Source of the DNA: Sulfolobaceae archaeon
GTDB lineage: Archaea > Thermoproteota > Thermoprotei_A > Sulfolobales > Sulfolobaceae
Assembly (NCBI GenBank): GCA_028277025.1
Contig: JAPYVG010000001.1
Span: 1 to 64,000 of the forward strand
DNA: 64,000 nucleotides
Reading direction: 5' to 3'
The number at the start of each line of letters is the position of its first letter. Position 1 is the stretch's first letter. The notes beneath the pieces are model-generated. The model did no database searches and was not told the DNA's origin. It saw only the letters and a program-made list of their open reading frames with translations. This document shows positions 15,821 to 27,839 of the stretch, piece after piece. The translations under genes were made by a program, and so were the position numbers.

Positions 15821-17048
15821 TAAAATTAATGAAGTTGTCGAAAAAGCGTTAAAGGGAGAGATCCAACTTCATGAAATAGATGAGTTTTTAGAAGCTAATG
15901 CGGCTATGGTTGCAAGGAGGATAGTTATAGAAAAAATAACTGGTGCAAAATTACCTTCTATAGGTTCTACGATTATTGATTATGCGGAGGTAAAAAATAG
16001 GAATGCAGAAAATGTTATCGGTGCTGCACAAGTACCTTTAGGCGTTATTGGTCCGTTAAAAGTCAATGGTGATTACGCTAAAGGGGATTTTTATGTTCCT
16101 TTAGCCACGACTGAAGGTGCTCTGATAGCGAGTGTGAATAGAGGTGCTAAAGCTTCATCTTTAAGTGGTGGTGTTAAGGTTAAAATCCTTTTTGATGGAA
16201 TGACCAGAGCGCCCGTTTTTAAACTTAAGTCAATTGATGATGTAGTAGACTTTCTTAATTGGGTTAATAAGAACTTTGACAAGATAAAAGAAGTTGCTGA
16301 AAGCACAACTAGTCACGGAAAGTTGAATAAAATAGAACCTTTCGTACTTGGTAATACTGTTTGGTTAAGGTTTGTTTATGAAACTGGTGATGCGATGGGT
16401 ATGAATATGGCTACTATAGCTACTGAAAAAGTTTGTGAATATATCGAGAAGGAGTTTGGAAAAGCAGACTGTTTGGCTGTAAGCGGAAACGTATGTAGTG
16501 ATAAGAAGCAGTCCATTGTTAATTCATTATACGGAAGAGGTAAAACTGTAGTGGCTGAGGCATTAATTAAGGATGAGATAATTAAGAAAGTTTTGAAATC
16601 TGACAAAGAGTTAATTCATGAAGTGAATTTAAGGAAGAACTGGTTAGGTGGAGCGAGGGCTGGTACATTTTTCCAGTTTAATGCCCACTTTGCTAACATA
16701 ATTGCTGCAATATTCCTAGCAACGGGGCAAGATATGGCCCAAGTCGTTGAAAGCAGTATGGGATATACGTGGACTGAGGTAAGAGAAGAAGGATTATATA
16801 TATCAATTACCTTAACATCGCTAGAAGTGGGTACTGTTGGTGGTGGTACGAGGCTGCCAACACAAAGGGAAGCCCTTTCTATAATGGGTGTTGCTGGAAG
16901 CGGAAACCCACCTGGGTCTAATGCTAAAAAGTTCGCTGAAATTATAGCCGCTACTGTATTAAGTGGTGAGTTGAATCTATTAGCGGCATTAGCAAATAAG
17001 GAATTGGGCAAAGCACATTTAAAGTTAGGCAGGGCTGCTAAAGTTTAA
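15804..17048 (+). CDS. hmgA: Hydroxymethylglutaryl-CoA reductase (NADPH), class I
   Basis: HMG-CoA reductase makes mevalonate, the committed step to archaeal isoprenoids. The 414-residue class I-type protein has the catalytic Glu in [15 protein letters not shown], the Asp in [13 protein letters not shown], the Lys in CSDKKQS and the His in GKAHLKLGR near the C-terminus. [18 protein letters not shown] is also conserved. It overlaps the DUF35 gene by 17 bases, so the synthesis steps from acetyl-CoA to mevalonate are carried in one operon. A second in-frame ATG is at 15813. Confidence 0.96.
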   Translation: MTQMVDKINEVVEKALKGEIQLHEIDEFLEANAAMVARRIVIEKITGAKLPSIGSTIIDYAEVKNRNAENVIGAAQVPLGVIGPLKVNGDYAKGDFYVPLATTEGALIASVNRGAKASSLSGGVKVKILFDGMTRAPVFKLKSIDDVVDFLNWVNKNFDKIKEVAESTTSHGKLNKIEPFVLGNTVWLRFVYETGDAMGMNMATIATEKVCEYIEKEFGKADCLAVSGNVCSDKKQSIVNSLYGRGKTVVAEALIKDEIIKKVLKSDKELIHEVNLRKNWLGGARAGTFFQFNAHFANIIAAIFLATGQDMAQVVESSMGYTWTEVREEGLYISITLTSLEVGTVGGGTRLPTQREALSIMGVAGSGNPPGSNAKKFAEIIAATVLSGELNLLAALANKELGKAHLKLGRAAKV

Positions 17049-17051
17049 AAT
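17044..17051 (+). promoter_or_regulatory. TATA box for glyA inside the end of hmgA
   Basis: TTTAAAAT lies about 27 bases before the glyA ATG at 17074, giving a leaderless start. It overlaps the stop codon of hmgA, so glyA can be transcribed separately from the mevalonate genes. Confidence 0.5.
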
Positions 17052-17073
17052 TTTTGTCTATGAGATAATCTGG

Positions 17074-18375
17074 ATGAGCCAAATACCCACTGAACTCGAA
17101 AAGGTAATTGAGATCACGAGAGAACAAAATAGGTGGAGACGGCAAGAAGTAATTAATTTAATAGCTTCTGAAAACGTTATGAGCCCTCTTGCTGAAGCCG
17201 TTTATATGAGCGACTTTATGTCAAGGTATGCTGAAGGTAAACCGTATAAAAGGTATTATCAAGGTACTAAATATGTTGACGAGATTGAGACTTTAGCTAT
17301 GCAAATTCTTGGTGAAATAACACCAGCTAAACACGTAGATCTAAGAGCTACTAGTGGTACTATTGCAAATGCTGCTGTTTTTAGGGTTTTAGCTAACCCT
17401 GGTGATAAGGCTTTAATAGCACCGGTCCAAGCAGGGGCCCACGTTAGTCATACGAAATTTGGCACTTTAGGAGCTTTGGGGATAGAGCATATAGAGTTAC
17501 CTTACGATGAGGAGAACATGAATGTTGATGTTGATAAGGCTATTAAAATGATTGAGGAGATCAAGCCAAAGTTTGTAGTGTTAGGCGGAAGTTTATACTT
17601 ATTTCCCCATCCAACTAAAGAATTAGCTCCTCACGTTCACGCTGTAGGTGCTAAACTCGTATACGATTCCGCTCACGTTTATGGTTTAATTGTTGGAAAA
17701 GTTTGGACAAATCCGCTTGATGAGGGAGCAGATATAATGACCACTTCTACTCATAAAACATTTCCTGGACCACAAGGAGGTGCAGTACTTTCAAATAATG
17801 ATGAATTATTTAAGAAGGTTAGTGACACAATATTTCCATGGTTCGTGAGTAACCATCATTTACACAGACTACCTGCAACTGCGGTCACAGCATTAGAAAT
17901 GAAATATTTCGGTAAGGAATACGCTTCACAAATAGTTAAAAACGCAAAAGCTTTTGCGGAGGCTTTAGCTGCCGAGGGGTTTAAAGTAATTGGCGAACAT
18001 TTAGGTTATACTAAAAGTCATCAAGTAGTAATAGATGTTAGGAATTTAGGTGGAGGTGCTAAGATTGCTAAGCTATTTGAAGATGCTAATATAATAACTA
18101 ATAAGAACTTATTACCGTATGATCCCCCAAGTGCTGTTAAAGACCCTAGTGGTATTAGGCTAGGGGTTCAAGAAATGACAAGGTTCGGGATGAAGGAGTC
18201 TGATTTCCAAGAGGTCGCTAAGTTCATGAAGGAGGTCGCAATAGATAAGAAAGACCCTAATGAGGTTAAAAAGAAAGTAATTGAGTTCAGAAAGAACTTC
18301 TTAGAGGTCAAGTATACATTTAACGTAGACTTGTCAAAATACTCTAACGGTAAAGTGATCCCATTAATTATCTAA
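17074..18375 (+). CDS. glyA: Serine hydroxymethyltransferase
   Basis: A PLP enzyme that interconverts serine and glycine with transfer of a one-carbon unit to the archaeal pterin cofactor. The 433-residue protein has [12 protein letters not shown] near the N-terminus, [13 protein letters not shown], and the PLP lysine in [14 protein letters not shown] (about residue 228). Length is normal. It is convergent with the usp gene, whose 3' end overlaps its last bases at 18368-18375. Confidence 0.95.
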   Translation: MSQIPTELEKVIEITREQNRWRRQEVINLIASENVMSPLAEAVYMSDFMSRYAEGKPYKRYYQGTKYVDEIETLAMQILGEITPAKHVDLRATSGTIANAAVFRVLANPGDKALIAPVQAGAHVSHTKFGTLGALGIEHIELPYDEENMNVDVDKAIKMIEEIKPKFVVLGGSLYLFPHPTKELAPHVHAVGAKLVYDSAHVYGLIVGKVWTNPLDEGADIMTTSTHKTFPGPQGGAVLSNNDELFKKVSDTIFPWFVSNHHLHRLPATAVTALEMKYFGKEYASQIVKNAKAFAEALAAEGFKVIGEHLGYTKSHQVVIDVRNLGGGAKIAKLFEDANIITNKNLLPYDPPSAVKDPSGIRLGVQEMTRFGMKESDFQEVAKFMKEVAIDKKDPNEVKKKVIEFRKNFLEVKYTFNVDLSKYSNGKVIPLII

Positions 18376-18775
18376 CTAAAATAACTGTTGTTATTGCATT
18401 CAATGCAATTGCAGTAGCTACTGATCCAATGTTTAAGTCACTATTTATTGATAAACCTCTGGCTCCCATAATCACTGCGTCGTAAGTTGATTCGTTTATA
18501 TGTTTTAAAAGCTCATTGCTTGCACTGCTTTCTTTGCTAGAATATTTTAAGATTTTAAGTTCATAAGACACTTTTCCGTTAGTTCTTTTTTCTATTTTCT
18601 CTCTTACCTCACTTTCATTACAGTTCTCGCATGCGTGAAGTATAGTAATTTGTGAACCATATCTCATGGCAAAATCTATTGCCAGATCTAAAGCCCTAAG
18701 GCTATTTTCTGAACCATCAACTAATACCGCAACTTTCCTTAACCAAAAGCTTATAGTATATGTCGGCTCAGTCAA
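18368..18775 (-). CDS. Universal stress protein (UspA family)
   Basis: The 135-residue protein has the Usp fold: [22 protein letters not shown] at the start and [25 protein letters not shown] near the end, close to the ATP-binding G-2x-G-9x-G-S motif. The preserved glycines suggest nucleotide binding, though the motif is not perfect. It overlaps the gap stop by four bases and ends the pgk-gap-usp operon. The link to glycolysis is by position only. Confidence 0.85.
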   Translation of the reverse strand: MTEPTYTISFWLRKVAVLVDGSENSLRALDLAIDFAMRYGSQITILHACENCNESEVREKIEKRTNGKVSYELKILKYSSKESSASNELLKHINESTYDAVIMGARGLSINSDLNIGSVATAIALNAITTVILVR

Positions 18776-19803
18776 ATTAAATACCCCTTCATAATACCTA
18801 GTGTGTCATTAGTTATTTTAATGGATTCTTCTTTATTCGCTAAATTCATTGCAGCCCTAATTGCGTCTATATTCTCTGGTACCACTATAGATTCTTGATG
18901 AACCCCGTACATTAAGTACAATTCATTACCGTTTACGAATACTGAGTCTTCAAATACTACTACCTCTGGGATATCGTATCTATAACGACCTAAATCTCTT
19001 GCTACTTCAACTATTTCTGCAGTAGAGCCTACGCCGGATTTCCCATTAACGAGCACTATCCTGGGAGTGTCTGATAATACTTTAATAACATCCTCCCTTG
19101 TAACCTTATCTTTAAGTGTGATCATCATGGTATGTAAATGCATTAAGGTTGTCGGTGCTATAACTGCCATAGTTATAATATCAATCCCTTTTAGTACTGT
19201 TAATACGTCTTTTGCGTGATGACTTGGAACTGTTGCTGGGTCTGGAACTATTGCATTTATTGGACCCTTTTTAACTTCTTTAGGATCAGACGCTCTTCTA
19301 ACTATAGTTGCTCTTACTTTCTCTATTTTACTAATGTAGTTATTAATTGTACAAAGTATTCTAAGAATTCCGGTAGTATTACAAGATACAACTCTAATAT
19401 AGTTCTTGTTTTTAGCCTCATCATAGTTACATAATGCGGAAAATGAAATTTCTGCCACATCAGCTTTTTCTCCTCCTTGGAATAACGCTTTTTTACTAAA
19501 CTGTTGGTACAAGAGCTTATATGTTGCACCTACTCCATTTGGTGTTGCATCAACAATTATGTCAGCCTCTTTAACCATATCTTCTACCGTACCAGCAACT
19601 GGTATTCCGTTTTTTTCAAATTTAGGTATATTCTCTTTTACAGTGAATATCCTATAACCTTTTTTGACTGCAGTAAGTGCCTCGTAATTAGGGCTTGTTT
19701 TTGCAACTCCTATAAGTTCCATATCCGGTTGTAACTTTACGGCATCTGCTACTCTTTTACCAATAGTCCCATAACCGTTTACTGCTACTTTAACTTTTGC
19801 CAT
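18772..19803 (-). CDS. gap: Phosphorylating glyceraldehyde-3-phosphate dehydrogenase, archaeal type
   Basis: The 343-residue enzyme has an N-terminal Rossmann motif ([17 protein letters not shown]), the catalytic Cys in [11 protein letters not shown] (about residue 141) and the archaeal [17 protein letters not shown] segment. In Sulfolobales this NADP-preferring enzyme works with Pgk, mainly in the gluconeogenic direction, while a non-phosphorylating GAPN runs glycolysis. It overlaps pgk by 14 bases. Confidence 0.95.
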   Translation of the reverse strand: MAKVKVAVNGYGTIGKRVADAVKLQPDMELIGVAKTSPNYEALTAVKKGYRIFTVKENIPKFEKNGIPVAGTVEDMVKEADIIVDATPNGVGATYKLLYQQFSKKALFQGGEKADVAEISFSALCNYDEAKNKNYIRVVSCNTTGILRILCTINNYISKIEKVRATIVRRASDPKEVKKGPINAIVPDPATVPSHHAKDVLTVLKGIDIITMAVIAPTTLMHLHTMMITLKDKVTREDVIKVLSDTPRIVLVNGKSGVGSTAEIVEVARDLGRYRYDIPEVVVFEDSVFVNGNELYLMYGVHQESIVVPENIDAIRAAMNLANKEESIKITNDTLGIMKGYLI

Positions 19804-21046
19804 TTCTTGACACCCATGAAATATGTAAAGCTTCTAATGCTGGTAACTTATCACCAGCCAAAAATAAAAGTAATGCACCACCACCAGTAGAAATGTGAAC
19901 TTTACTCTCATTAATTTCCATGTTCTTATCGACCATACTGATCATGTGCCCCCCTCCTATAATCACATACCCTGGACTCTCAAAAGCGGCCTTTAAAAGT
20001 GATTTTGTCCCGTTTCTAAACCTTTCATCCTCTATTACGCCCATGGGGCCTCTTAGCGTTATAACTTTAGCGTCCTTGATAAATGAGGAGTAAATATCTA
20101 CTGTCGTCTTCCCAATATCTTTAATAACGTTATTAACATTATTAGATGGTTCTTCTGCTATTTCACCATTAGGTTTTTCAGTTATAAAGTCTACAGGGAT
20201 CTCAATCGGTGCACCGCCTAATAATATCTTTCTAGCCCTAGGTACAAGGCTTAAAAGCCCTTTACTCTCTAAAACTTGTATATTAGCTTTCCCAAGATTT
20301 ATTCCTTTAGCTACTGCGAATAGTTCAGCCACTAATCCTCCGGTCAGAATTCTATCTGCAACCCTATTCTTTGCCAAATGTTCTATTATTTTTAAAGTAT
20401 CACTTACTTTTCCGCCACCAAGTACAAAAATTTTTGGGGAATCTTCTGGGTTAAAGATCTTTGCTAATGCTGATACTTCTTTTTCCATTATTTTCCCTGC
20501 TGCGGAAGGTAAAACTAATGGAAAGCCTACAAGGCTGGGTTGACTTCTATGAGCCGCCGCGAATGCATCATTAACATACGCATCAAAAAGCGGTGCTAGT
20601 CTTCTAACTAAGAAAGTTTTAGCTTGTTGTTGAGGAGGTGCCTCTATTAATTCCTCAGATACAAGTCTTACATTTTCCAATAGTATAACTTCACCTTTCT
20701 TCATGTTTTTAATCCTTTCAATAGCGTAAGGCCCGATTACATCTTCGATGAACTCTACTTGTGCTCCAACATATTTAGATAAGATTTCTGCATGTTGTGA
20801 AAGAGAAATGAAATCTTCGTCTCCAGGTCTTCCTTGATGTGACAATACTACTATTGAATTGCCTCTATCCAATAGTTCTTTAAGTGTTATAGAGTGAGCT
20901 TTTATTCTTGAATCATCTAATAATTTGCCTGTTTTTCGATCAACAGGTGAGTTTATATCAATTCTTAATAGAATTTTCTTGCTATTTACGTCTATATCAT
21001 CTAATGTAGGGATTACGAGATCAGATACTTTTATCATGAAACTCAT
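19790..21046 (-). CDS. pgk: Phosphoglycerate kinase
   Basis: Pgk interconverts 3-phosphoglycerate and 1,3-bisphosphoglycerate. The 418-residue protein carries [11 protein letters not shown] near the start, [28 protein letters not shown], and the C-terminal nucleotide-binding [14 protein letters not shown]. Length is normal for archaeal Pgk. The ATG at 21046 starts MSFMIKVSD; the second ATG at 21037 is an alternative. It is the first gene of the pgk-gap-usp operon. Confidence 0.96.
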   Translation of the reverse strand: MSFMIKVSDLVIPTLDDIDVNSKKILLRIDINSPVDRKTGKLLDDSRIKAHSITLKELLDRGNSIVVLSHQGRPGDEDFISLSQHAEILSKYVGAQVEFIEDVIGPYAIERIKNMKKGEVILLENVRLVSEELIEAPPQQQAKTFLVRRLAPLFDAYVNDAFAAAHRSQPSLVGFPLVLPSAAGKIMEKEVSALAKIFNPEDSPKIFVLGGGKVSDTLKIIEHLAKNRVADRILTGGLVAELFAVAKGINLGKANIQVLESKGLLSLVPRARKILLGGAPIEIPVDFITEKPNGEIAEEPSNNVNNVIKDIGKTTVDIYSSFIKDAKVITLRGPMGVIEDERFRNGTKSLLKAAFESPGYVIIGGGHMISMVDKNMEINESKVHISTGGGALLLFLAGDKLPALEALHISWVSRNGKS

Positions 21047-21075
21047 GAAATAATACTAAAAGGGATTTATTATAT

Positions 21076-21825
21076 TTAACAGACTATATTAGATGCGATA
21101 ATATTACTCCATAAAAATGGTATTAAATATTTACTCCGGAATTTAGTTATTGAAATCGAAACTTCAATTGTGTTATTGGAAGTTCGAATAGTAATATTTG
21201 GAGGTTCTAATGAGAAATAAGAGAGTGTTAATTTTAGGTCATTCAAGTTTGCATTATAATTGCCTTTACATACGAATACACTTTCTAAATTGTTATTACT
21301 TAAAGTCAAAGTGGTAGAATGGCAATTCATATTTAAATTTCTTTCAACAATTTTAGAGAATAGTTCCTTTAAGGTATAAGGGATTTCATCAGCATAAATT
21401 CCTTTAGGCGGAAAAAGCAACTTTACTGAATCCTCTTCATCTTCCACCTTTTTAACTAGCAAGTTGGTCGTGAAGAATAAGAATGTTGTATTGCAAATTC
21501 TAAGCCTACTTAATCTAGTTTCTCCTAATTTAAAATATTCTTCCGCATAGTCTTTGAATACTTTATAAAATTCTGGATCTATTATTTGTTCTCTGAAATA
21601 TACCATGGCTTTTACACTTAATAATCCTTTAATTTGTTCATCCTCCATAAGTGATATTAAACCCAGGTTTCCGTCCTTTATCTTTAACTTTTTTAATGTT
21701 TTATCTACTACTCTTTTAACTGTTACAGCATACTTGTTTTTTCTTATAATCAACCACTCACCATAATCATCACTTACATTTATCTCGTTGTTGTCATCTC
21801 TCCTCTTAAAAAACTTAATAATCAC
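21076..21825 (-). CDS. Hypothetical protein, unknown
   Basis: A 249-residue soluble protein (MIIKFFKRRDDNNEINVSD) of mixed alpha/beta pattern, with a hydrophobic LRICNTTFLFFTTNLLV stretch around residues 105-122 too polar to be a clear membrane helix, and a beta-rich C-terminus full of Asn, Ser and Thr. I recognise no domain. It stands alone between pgk and the DUF434 gene, both on the same strand, with promoter-like A+T-rich sequence upstream at 21826-21944. Confidence 0.65.
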   Translation of the reverse strand: MIIKFFKRRDDNNEINVSDDYGEWLIIRKNKYAVTVKRVVDKTLKKLKIKDGNLGLISLMEDEQIKGLLSVKAMVYFREQIIDPEFYKVFKDYAEEYFKLGETRLSRLRICNTTFLFFTTNLLVKKVEDEEDSVKLLFPPKGIYADEIPYTLKELFSKIVERNLNMNCHSTTLTLSNNNLESVFVCKGNYNANLNDLKLTLSYFSLEPPNITIRTSNNTIEVSISITKFRSKYLIPFLWSNIIASNIVC

Positions 21826-21944
21826 ATTATCAAACCTCTTAAATATTTTCTCAAAGTTGTATTTAAATATTCAATACAAAGCACTTAAATGAGAATCTTA
21901 ATAGTTTTTAAACTTACTTTTCTCTCCCCACCGTGTATGACTCT

Positions 21945-22574
21945 TTAAGAAGGCGGAAATTTGATTACATTATAGTTACTATCTTTTGCAATAAGTTCTA
22001 ATAAGTTAAATACTTTGAAGGCTTTTGAGAGAATTACAAAATCGTTTGAAGCTATAACTTCTCGAGACAAGATTAGTTCTGCATCTGGTCTCTTTTCTGT
22101 TCTAACAGTTAACCCTCTTTCTCTTAATTGTTTAGATAGTTCCCCACTAAAACTAATTTGAGAATCTAGGATTATTTCAAATTTCGTAAGATTTAATTTT
22201 GTAATTATATACTCTGAAAGAATTAGTAGTGCATCAAAAATTTCCGGGTTCTCCTTCCTTTTTCCAAGCCCTAAATCTCTGAAAAAACCGTCATCACACA
22301 GAAACACTTCATCGTTATACATTAGTGAGAGAAGTGTTACGCCTAAATTGTATCCATCTAAAACTATTTTATCTGGGTTATTCACACTTTTTGACTTTAT
22401 ATTTAAAACTTCTGAATCAGTATGAATACACCGATAGAGTAAAAGCCTTTCTTTAGATGTTAAATTATATCGAGCTGTAACTAAATCCAATGCCGGTTTT
22501 CTGTTATATCCACGATTAATTAAATATTTGTAGTCCTCATATGCCGCTATTAACTGTTGACGAAACTGTATCAA
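21945..22574 (-). CDS. DUF434 family protein
   Basis: The 209-residue protein matches, by recall, the DUF434 family: an N-terminal [38 protein letters not shown], then a possible PIN-like domain ([34 protein letters not shown]) with acidic residues that could bind metal. Function is unknown; a nuclease role is only suggested by the acidic pattern. It begins at a TTG (22574) inside the end of alaS, a 38-base overlap, with no ATG or GTG available near the start, so it depends on the alaS transcript. Confidence 0.75.
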   Translation of the reverse strand: MIQFRQQLIAAYEDYKYLINRGYNRKPALDLVTARYNLTSKERLLLYRCIHTDSEVLNIKSKSVNNPDKIVLDGYNLGVTLLSLMYNDEVFLCDDGFFRDLGLGKRKENPEIFDALLILSEYIITKLNLTKFEIILDSQISFSGELSKQLRERGLTVRTEKRPDAELILSREVIASNDFVILSKAFKVFNLLELIAKDSNYNVIKFPPS

Positions 22575-25260
22575 TTATTTTTTCCTCCGTTGTAGATATG
22601 CTTATGCTTCCGTATGTATTCTTACCCCCTCCCTTACCTCCTAATTTTCTCAATGCTTCAATAATCTTATCTACTTTTAAGTCCTTCGAAGATGCGATCT
22701 CAACATTTTTAATCTCCGCTCCCCTAATGCTTACAACAATTTGCTTCTCAACAGATGTGATTTTTCTCATGATTTCTTTTATTAGTTCGTCGTCATCTAT
22801 TCCAGTAATTATATGAAGTTTAATGTCATTTATAGTCATTACTCTTTCAAATTTTTCTAGGTTTAAAAGCATTAATTTCCTATACGATGAGAGTAACAGA
22901 TCTTTTTTATTGACCTCGTCTATATATCTCCTTACCCTGGCTTCTAATTGTGACGGGGAAGTTTGAAATAGTTGTGATATCGTGTTAATCTTTTCTTCTT
23001 CAATTCTAGCGTATTGTGATACCACATCACCGGCCACGTACTCTAATCTTATTACGCCGTCTTGTAACCTCTCAACGTTAATTATCTTAAAAGCACCTAT
23101 TTCACTAGTGTTAGAGAGATGAGTACCACCGCAACCCTCAATATCCCAGTCCTTTACCTCAATTAGCCGTACCTCGGCTGTTTCTGGTACTCCACCCGCA
23201 TATATCGATACACCGAATTTCATTTCTGCTTCAGTCCTATTCATTATTATTGGTTTTATTGGTCTACGATCATTTACTACGTAATTTACCAGATCCTCTA
23301 TTTTTCTTATCTCCTCCTCACTTAACATCTTATAATGCGTTATATCAAGCCTACCCTTTTCTGGTGTTTTTTCAGCGCCAGCTTGCCAGACATGATCTCC
23401 TAATACTTTTCTTGTTGCAGACAATAGAACGTGAGTTACTGTATGGTGTTTCATAATCCTATATCTTCTTTGCCAATCTATTTCACCGTAGACTTTCTCT
23501 CCAACCTTGATCGTAGGCTCTTTATCTAAAATGTGGACTACAAAATCAAAAGCTTTTTGCGTATCTACTACTTTATAAACGTTCCCATTAGAGTCTTTTA
23601 TTATTCCAGTATCTCCTATCTGTCCTCCTCCTTCTGGATAGAAGGTAGTCTGATCTAATATCAAGTAGTTTTTATAAACCATTACTACTTTTCCTTCAAA
23701 CGACCTCATGTACTGGTCTTTATAGTATAATTTTAAGGTTGGTTCTTGTTTTCCTACTAATTCCTCTTTTATTTTATCCAATAGGTCTTTTGATAATTTC
23801 TCCTTTTTCTCTCCTTTTATTGGGGCAGACTGATGCCTCTTTGCGACTAAGGCGTAGAAGTTGTGAGGAACTTCAATTTCAATACTTTTTTTCTTTAATT
23901 CTTCTGCTAGAAGATCTGGTGGTATACCGTTAGAATCATAAAGGGTTATAAGGTCTTCCAATGTTATTTGTTTCTTTTTAATTAACGTAGACGTTACATT
24001 ACTTATCTTAGAAATATTCTCATTAAACTTTTCTTGCTCTAGGTTAACTACATCTAGAATATAATCCCTATTTTTAAGTAGCTGTGGAAAGTCCTCTTTC
24101 CAATAATCTATTTGTTCTTTGAGTAATTCATAAAGTTTTACATCACTTCCTAGTATTTTTAGCACTCTCAAAGCCCTCCTTATTAATAGTCTACCTAAAT
24201 ATCCCTCACCAGAGTTTGACGGTACTAAGCCATCTGCAAGCATTAACGCTATTGTCTTTGTATGGTCTAATACTTGAAACACTCTAGCTGCTCTAGTTAG
24301 TTCTTCATCAACGTAATTTACTTTTAAGCCTAATTTATTCGCTACTAATTGCCTATGTAACTTTATTGTCTCTGGCTTATCTGGGTCTATTCTGCCAGCA
24401 AAGACTGCTGCTGTCTTTAGGAGTTCGTCATCTACTGGATTTACGTTAAGTTTTTTAAAGAATTTATATACCAAATCACCATAGATTGCATGAAATGCAG
24501 TAGGAGTTTTCTGGGTAAACCAAGCTATTCTTTCTACTCCGTAACCGGTGTCTACTATTTTTAATTTAAGGGGGATATATTCACCATTTTTTACCTCGTA
24601 TTGCATAAATACTAATGTTGCGAGCTCAAGTCCTCCTACTGTAACTTCGAATGATGGGCCAGCATTTCCACCTCCCTCCCACCATGATTCCTTAAAGTTT
24701 AATTGTTCTTCTGGTATTCCTATCTCTTCTGTGAAAAACTCTTTAGCTAATTGTACAGTTTCATCTTTCCAATAAACTTGTTTATCTGGGTAGTTAAAAG
24801 CATGATGCGCTGCCATTTCAAAGGAGGTCAGATGTCTACCAAAGGTAACTCCTACATTATCGACGTCTTCCAATCTTATACAAGGTTGTGAAATAACTAG
24901 TGGATTCGCAGGCGGTGGTACAAGTCCGCTAGTTACGAATGGCTGAAAATCAACAATACTAGCAATAGTCAAGTATAAGTCTTCTCTCCATCTGGCTATT
25001 ACCGGTTTAGGAGGAATTATAGTATGTCCTTTTCTCTCAAAGAATTTCAAGAACTTCTGTCTTGCCTCTTTTACTGTAAGGGGTGGAGATTTAATTTCAA
25101 GGTCAAAGAAATAGTAATCAGTACATGGGATATCAGCACAATACTCTCTATTTTTGTCTTTAGTCCAGAAGGGTGTACTACAAGATTTACAAATCTTCCT
25201 ATTATAATTATTATTTAAAAAGAAATTTAATCTGTATTCGTTCTCATTCACTTTAACCAT
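22537..25260 (-). CDS. alaS: Alanyl-tRNA synthetase
   Basis: AlaRS charges tRNA-Ala. The 907-residue archaeal-type protein has a distinct N-terminal segment with four cysteines ([15 protein letters not shown]), class II catalytic motifs ([39 protein letters not shown]), and a C-terminal editing domain with [11 protein letters not shown] and [13 protein letters not shown] zinc ligands. It follows rpl12 by 34 bases on the same strand and overlaps the DUF434 gene. Length is normal for archaeal AlaRS. Confidence 0.97.
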   Translation of the reverse strand: MVKVNENEYRLNFFLNNNYNRKICKSCSTPFWTKDKNREYCADIPCTDYYFFDLEIKSPPLTVKEARQKFLKFFERKGHTIIPPKPVIARWREDLYLTIASIVDFQPFVTSGLVPPPANPLVISQPCIRLEDVDNVGVTFGRHLTSFEMAAHHAFNYPDKQVYWKDETVQLAKEFFTEEIGIPEEQLNFKESWWEGGGNAGPSFEVTVGGLELATLVFMQYEVKNGEYIPLKLKIVDTGYGVERIAWFTQKTPTAFHAIYGDLVYKFFKKLNVNPVDDELLKTAAVFAGRIDPDKPETIKLHRQLVANKLGLKVNYVDEELTRAARVFQVLDHTKTIALMLADGLVPSNSGEGYLGRLLIRRALRVLKILGSDVKLYELLKEQIDYWKEDFPQLLKNRDYILDVVNLEQEKFNENISKISNVTSTLIKKKQITLEDLITLYDSNGIPPDLLAEELKKKSIEIEVPHNFYALVAKRHQSAPIKGEKKEKLSKDLLDKIKEELVGKQEPTLKLYYKDQYMRSFEGKVVMVYKNYLILDQTTFYPEGGGQIGDTGIIKDSNGNVYKVVDTQKAFDFVVHILDKEPTIKVGEKVYGEIDWQRRYRIMKHHTVTHVLLSATRKVLGDHVWQAGAEKTPEKGRLDITHYKMLSEEEIRKIEDLVNYVVNDRRPIKPIIMNRTEAEMKFGVSIYAGGVPETAEVRLIEVKDWDIEGCGGTHLSNTSEIGAFKIINVERLQDGVIRLEYVAGDVVSQYARIEEEKINTISQLFQTSPSQLEARVRRYIDEVNKKDLLLSSYRKLMLLNLEKFERVMTINDIKLHIITGIDDDELIKEIMRKITSVEKQIVVSIRGAEIKNVEIASSKDLKVDKIIEALRKLGGKGGGKNTYGSISISTTEEKIIDTVSSTVNSGI

Positions 25261-25294
25261 AAGAAAAGAGAATTAAGCGTTGTTAAAAAAGTTT

Positions 25295-25615
25295 TTATCC
25301 GAATAGTGATGCTAATCCTCCGCCTATTTCTTCTTCGCTTGGGCCTTTCTTCTCTTCCTCTTCCTTCTTCTCCTCTTTCTTCTCAGCTTGTGCTTGTGCC
25401 TGAGCCTGTGCTGGTGCTGCTGCTACTGCAACTGGTGTTGCTGCTGCGTTCTTTAATACTTCGTCTATATTAACTTCCTTTAATGCTGCAACAACTGCCT
25501 TTAATCTTACTTCGTCAACAGTTATGCCAGCAGCTGATAGAACATTCTTTAGATTTTCCTCATTGATTTCTTTTTTAGCTGAATGTAAGAGTAAACTTGC
25601 GTAGATGTATTCCAT
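25295..25615 (-). CDS. rpl12: Ribosomal protein P1 / L12e (stalk)
   Basis: A 106-residue acidic stalk protein: helical dimerisation domain ([20 protein letters not shown]), Ala-rich hinge ([19 protein letters not shown]) and the conserved C-terminal tail ending [12 protein letters not shown] that recruits translation factors. The tail-coding DNA (25299-25393) is identical to the corresponding part of rpl10 at 25662-25756. Confidence 0.97.
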   Translation of the reverse strand: MEYIYASLLLHSAKKEINEENLKNVLSAAGITVDEVRLKAVVAALKEVNIDEVLKNAAATPVAVAAAPAQAQAQAQAEKKEEKKEEEEKKGPSEEEIGGGLASLFG

Positions 25616-25756
25616 TTTTTATCACATCCACTAATTAATAGGTGGTATATAAATTCATCCGCCGAATAGTGATGCTAATCCTCCGCCTATTTCTTCTTCG
25701 CTTGGGCCTTTCTTCTCTTCCTCTTCCTTCTTCTCCTCTTTCTTCTCAGCTTGTGC
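25299..25756. repeat. 95-bp identical repeat shared by rpl12 and rpl10 3' ends
   Basis: Bases 25299-25393 and 25662-25756 are identical, including third codon positions. Both encode the charged tail and GGGLASLFG end of the stalk proteins. The feature spans the two copies and the sequence between them. Perfect identity at silent positions suggests recent gene conversion. Confidence 0.9.
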
Positions 25757-26659
25757 CTGAGCCTGGGTTTGAGATGGTACTTGGATTCCTAAGTCTACTT
25801 TACTGCTTATTGCTGCGGCCAACGAATAGGCCTTTGCTAATGCTCTCGAAATTACAGCTTGTGCGGTTTCTGGTGTAATGTAACCTATTTCTGCAGCTAA
25901 TGTAATCGCGTTTCTTGCGGCTTTTTCTGTTGTTACCTTTAGCACTTCTGGTACTGGATATGCTATTTCTACTGCCAATGCAAACGCATTACCATAAGCT
26001 GATTGTATTTGAGATTTATACTCATCAAGGTTCAGTGCTAGTTGATCCCCTGGTATAAATACTCCTCCTTCATAGGCAACTTTAATTCTTAATTTTATGT
26101 AGACTGGCATTATCCCTAGTTTTTGCAATATTGGTATCGCATCTTGTGGTATTGGATCACCGGGTTTTGCTATTACAGTATCTTGTACAACGTGGACTTT
26201 ACCATCTTGAACTTTGGTTTTTACTTTTAGTTTTCCGAAAGTGCTTAAAATAGGCCCGGCTGGCATTCCAGTATCTCCAGCTGGTATTACTACTTCTTCA
26301 TCCGCCTTATCTCCGGGCATTGCATATCTCTTTAATTTAAACTTTGACAAGAACAATTGTAATTCGAATGGGTTCATGTTAGTAAAGATGAAAGCGTTTG
26401 GGCCGCTCAAATACTGTTCAAATTTGGATGTATCATAGCCAGCATTTTTTAAGGCTATATTAAAAAGCGTATTTTTAGTTACCTTAATTTCGGCTTTTCC
26501 TCTTAGTTTCTTCCTTATTTCATGTAATTTATCTGCTGGGAACCCTTCAATACTTGCTATAACTATAGTGTGATACTCCTTTAATTTCTGAGTAAGTTCT
26601 TGAACTTCTTCAATTTTCCATTGTGCAATCTTTTTTTGTTGTGTAATTAGTGTTGCCAT
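25655..26659 (-). CDS. rpl10: Ribosomal protein P0 / L10e (stalk base)
   Basis: The 334-residue archaeal P0 anchors P1 dimers on the large subunit. It shows the rRNA-binding N-terminal domain ([21 protein letters not shown]), the inserted domain ([19 protein letters not shown]), C-terminal helices for P1 binding and an acidic tail like that of P1 ([14 protein letters not shown]). It lies between rpl1 and rpl12, as usual in archaea. Confidence 0.97.
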   Translation of the reverse strand: MATLITQQKKIAQWKIEEVQELTQKLKEYHTIVIASIEGFPADKLHEIRKKLRGKAEIKVTKNTLFNIALKNAGYDTSKFEQYLSGPNAFIFTNMNPFELQLFLSKFKLKRYAMPGDKADEEVVIPAGDTGMPAGPILSTFGKLKVKTKVQDGKVHVVQDTVIAKPGDPIPQDAIPILQKLGIMPVYIKLRIKVAYEGGVFIPGDQLALNLDEYKSQIQSAYGNAFALAVEIAYPVPEVLKVTTEKAARNAITLAAEIGYITPETAQAVISRALAKAYSLAAAISSKVDLGIQVPSQTQAQAQAEKKEEKKEEEEKKGPSEEEIGGGLASLFGG

Positions 26660-26665
26660 GGGTTA

Positions 26666-27322
26666 TCACTTTAAGTTTACTTTTACAACTTTACCCATAG
26701 TAGTTTTTACATATATCGCTCTTAGATAGGCGTCAATTCTAACTTTATTCTCGATAGCATTAAGTACTGCTAATGCATTTTCAGTTAGATCTTCAGCGCT
26801 CATGTCTTCTGTTCCTATAAAGGTTTGGATTTGTGGTTGATCTTTCGTTTTGACTAATGTTGATCTCTTATATCTATTTATATAATCTGTTATATCTGCT
26901 GCAGTAGGTAGTGGTACTGGGAATTTCCCTCTAGGTCCTAATGCTGGTCCTAAAATTCTTCCCGCTAATGCCATTGATTCCTGAGCTATTAAGAACCAGT
27001 CGTTTTGTCTAGCTAGCTTTTTAACAGACCTCTTTTGTCCTTGCAACTTTTGTAACTCCTCTTTAGTCAAAATCACATTAGGTTGAGCTTTTTTAGCATA
27101 TTCTAATTGTTCAAATGTAGGAACAACTAATACTTTTTTAGGCTTAGTTGGAGCTTTAGGCAATGCTACAATTTCTCTTAATTTGATCTCACCTTTTTTC
27201 ATATCTACTCCTTTTAATGTTATAATCATTTCAATACTTTGTGTGAAATTTCTCTTTGGATTATTCTCGTTACTTAATGCTGTTTTTATTGCATCTAGTA
27301 ACTGTTCCTTACTTGCCAGCAT
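26666..27322 (-). CDS. rpl1: Ribosomal protein L1
   Basis: The 218-residue L1 forms the mobile L1 stalk that helps eject deacylated tRNA. Visible family features are [20 protein letters not shown] near the N-terminus and the domain II stretch [21 protein letters not shown]. Its ATG overlaps the end of rpl11 by one base. L1 often represses its own operon by binding an mRNA mimic of its rRNA site; such a site was not searched for in detail. Confidence 0.97.
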   Translation of the reverse strand: MLASKEQLLDAIKTALSNENNPKRNFTQSIEMIITLKGVDMKKGEIKLREIVALPKAPTKPKKVLVVPTFEQLEYAKKAQPNVILTKEELQKLQGQKRSVKKLARQNDWFLIAQESMALAGRILGPALGPRGKFPVPLPTAADITDYINRYKRSTLVKTKDQPQIQTFIGTEDMSAEDLTENALAVLNAIENKVRIDAYLRAIYVKTTMGKVVKVNLK

Positions 27323-27834
27323 TATCCTTCTACCTCACTCCATTTTTGTTCATATTTGGTTAATAAATCATCATACTTTCCAGTATCAACCTCTTTTACA
27401 ACGTCCTTAGGATCCTTACCCTCTACTGTAATTCCTATTGATCTTGCGGTACCTAGAATACTTTTAACTGCTGCTTTTAACGTTTTGGCGGTAAGTTGTG
27501 GTTTTTTCTTTATTGCAACATCTATTATTTGCTCCATCTTTAGGTTTCCGATCTTTTTATGTTGTGGGTCTCCAGAAGGTTCTTGTGCACCGACGGCTTT
27601 TAGTAATAATGAGGTAGTCGTTGGTACTCCTACTTTAATTTCATAATGTTTCGTCGTTGTGTCTATTTCAATTGTTACTGGTACGGACATTCCCTTAAAT
27701 TGAGATGTAAGGTCATTTATTTTTTTGACTACTTCGCCTACATTTAGTCCTAATTGTGAGAGCGTTGGCGCTAATGGAGGACCGGGCTTTACGTTTCCTC
27801 CTTCTACTACAATTTTTACAGTTTTAGTTGGCAT
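27322..27834 (-). CDS. rpl11: Ribosomal protein L11
   Basis: L11 binds the GTPase-associated centre of 23S rRNA with the P0/P1 stalk. The protein has the typical [23 protein letters not shown] and the C-terminal [17 protein letters not shown] chose the ATG at 27834 ([13 protein letters not shown]), preceded by a GGTGA Shine-Dalgarno six bases upstream, rather than the in-frame start at 27843 inside spt5. About 170 residues, standard for archaea. Confidence 0.95.
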   Translation of the reverse strand: MPTKTVKIVVEGGNVKPGPPLAPTLSQLGLNVGEVVKKINDLTSQFKGMSVPVTIEIDTTTKHYEIKVGVPTTTSLLLKAVGAQEPSGDPQHKKIGNLKMEQIIDVAIKKKPQLTAKTLKAAVKSILGTARSIGITVEGKDPKDVVKEVDTGKYDDLLTKYEQKWSEVEG

Positions 27835-27839
27835 AATTT

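Noticed and set aside
16091..17011. Minus-strand frames opposite hmgA
   Set aside because: Shadows of a strongly supported enzyme on the other strand.
19216..19734. Plus-strand frames opposite gap, rich in Tyr, Cys and Ser
   Set aside because: They are antisense shadows of the gap gene and show no independent coding signs.
24548..24775. Plus-strand frame opposite alaS
   Set aside because: Antisense shadow with no start context or homology.
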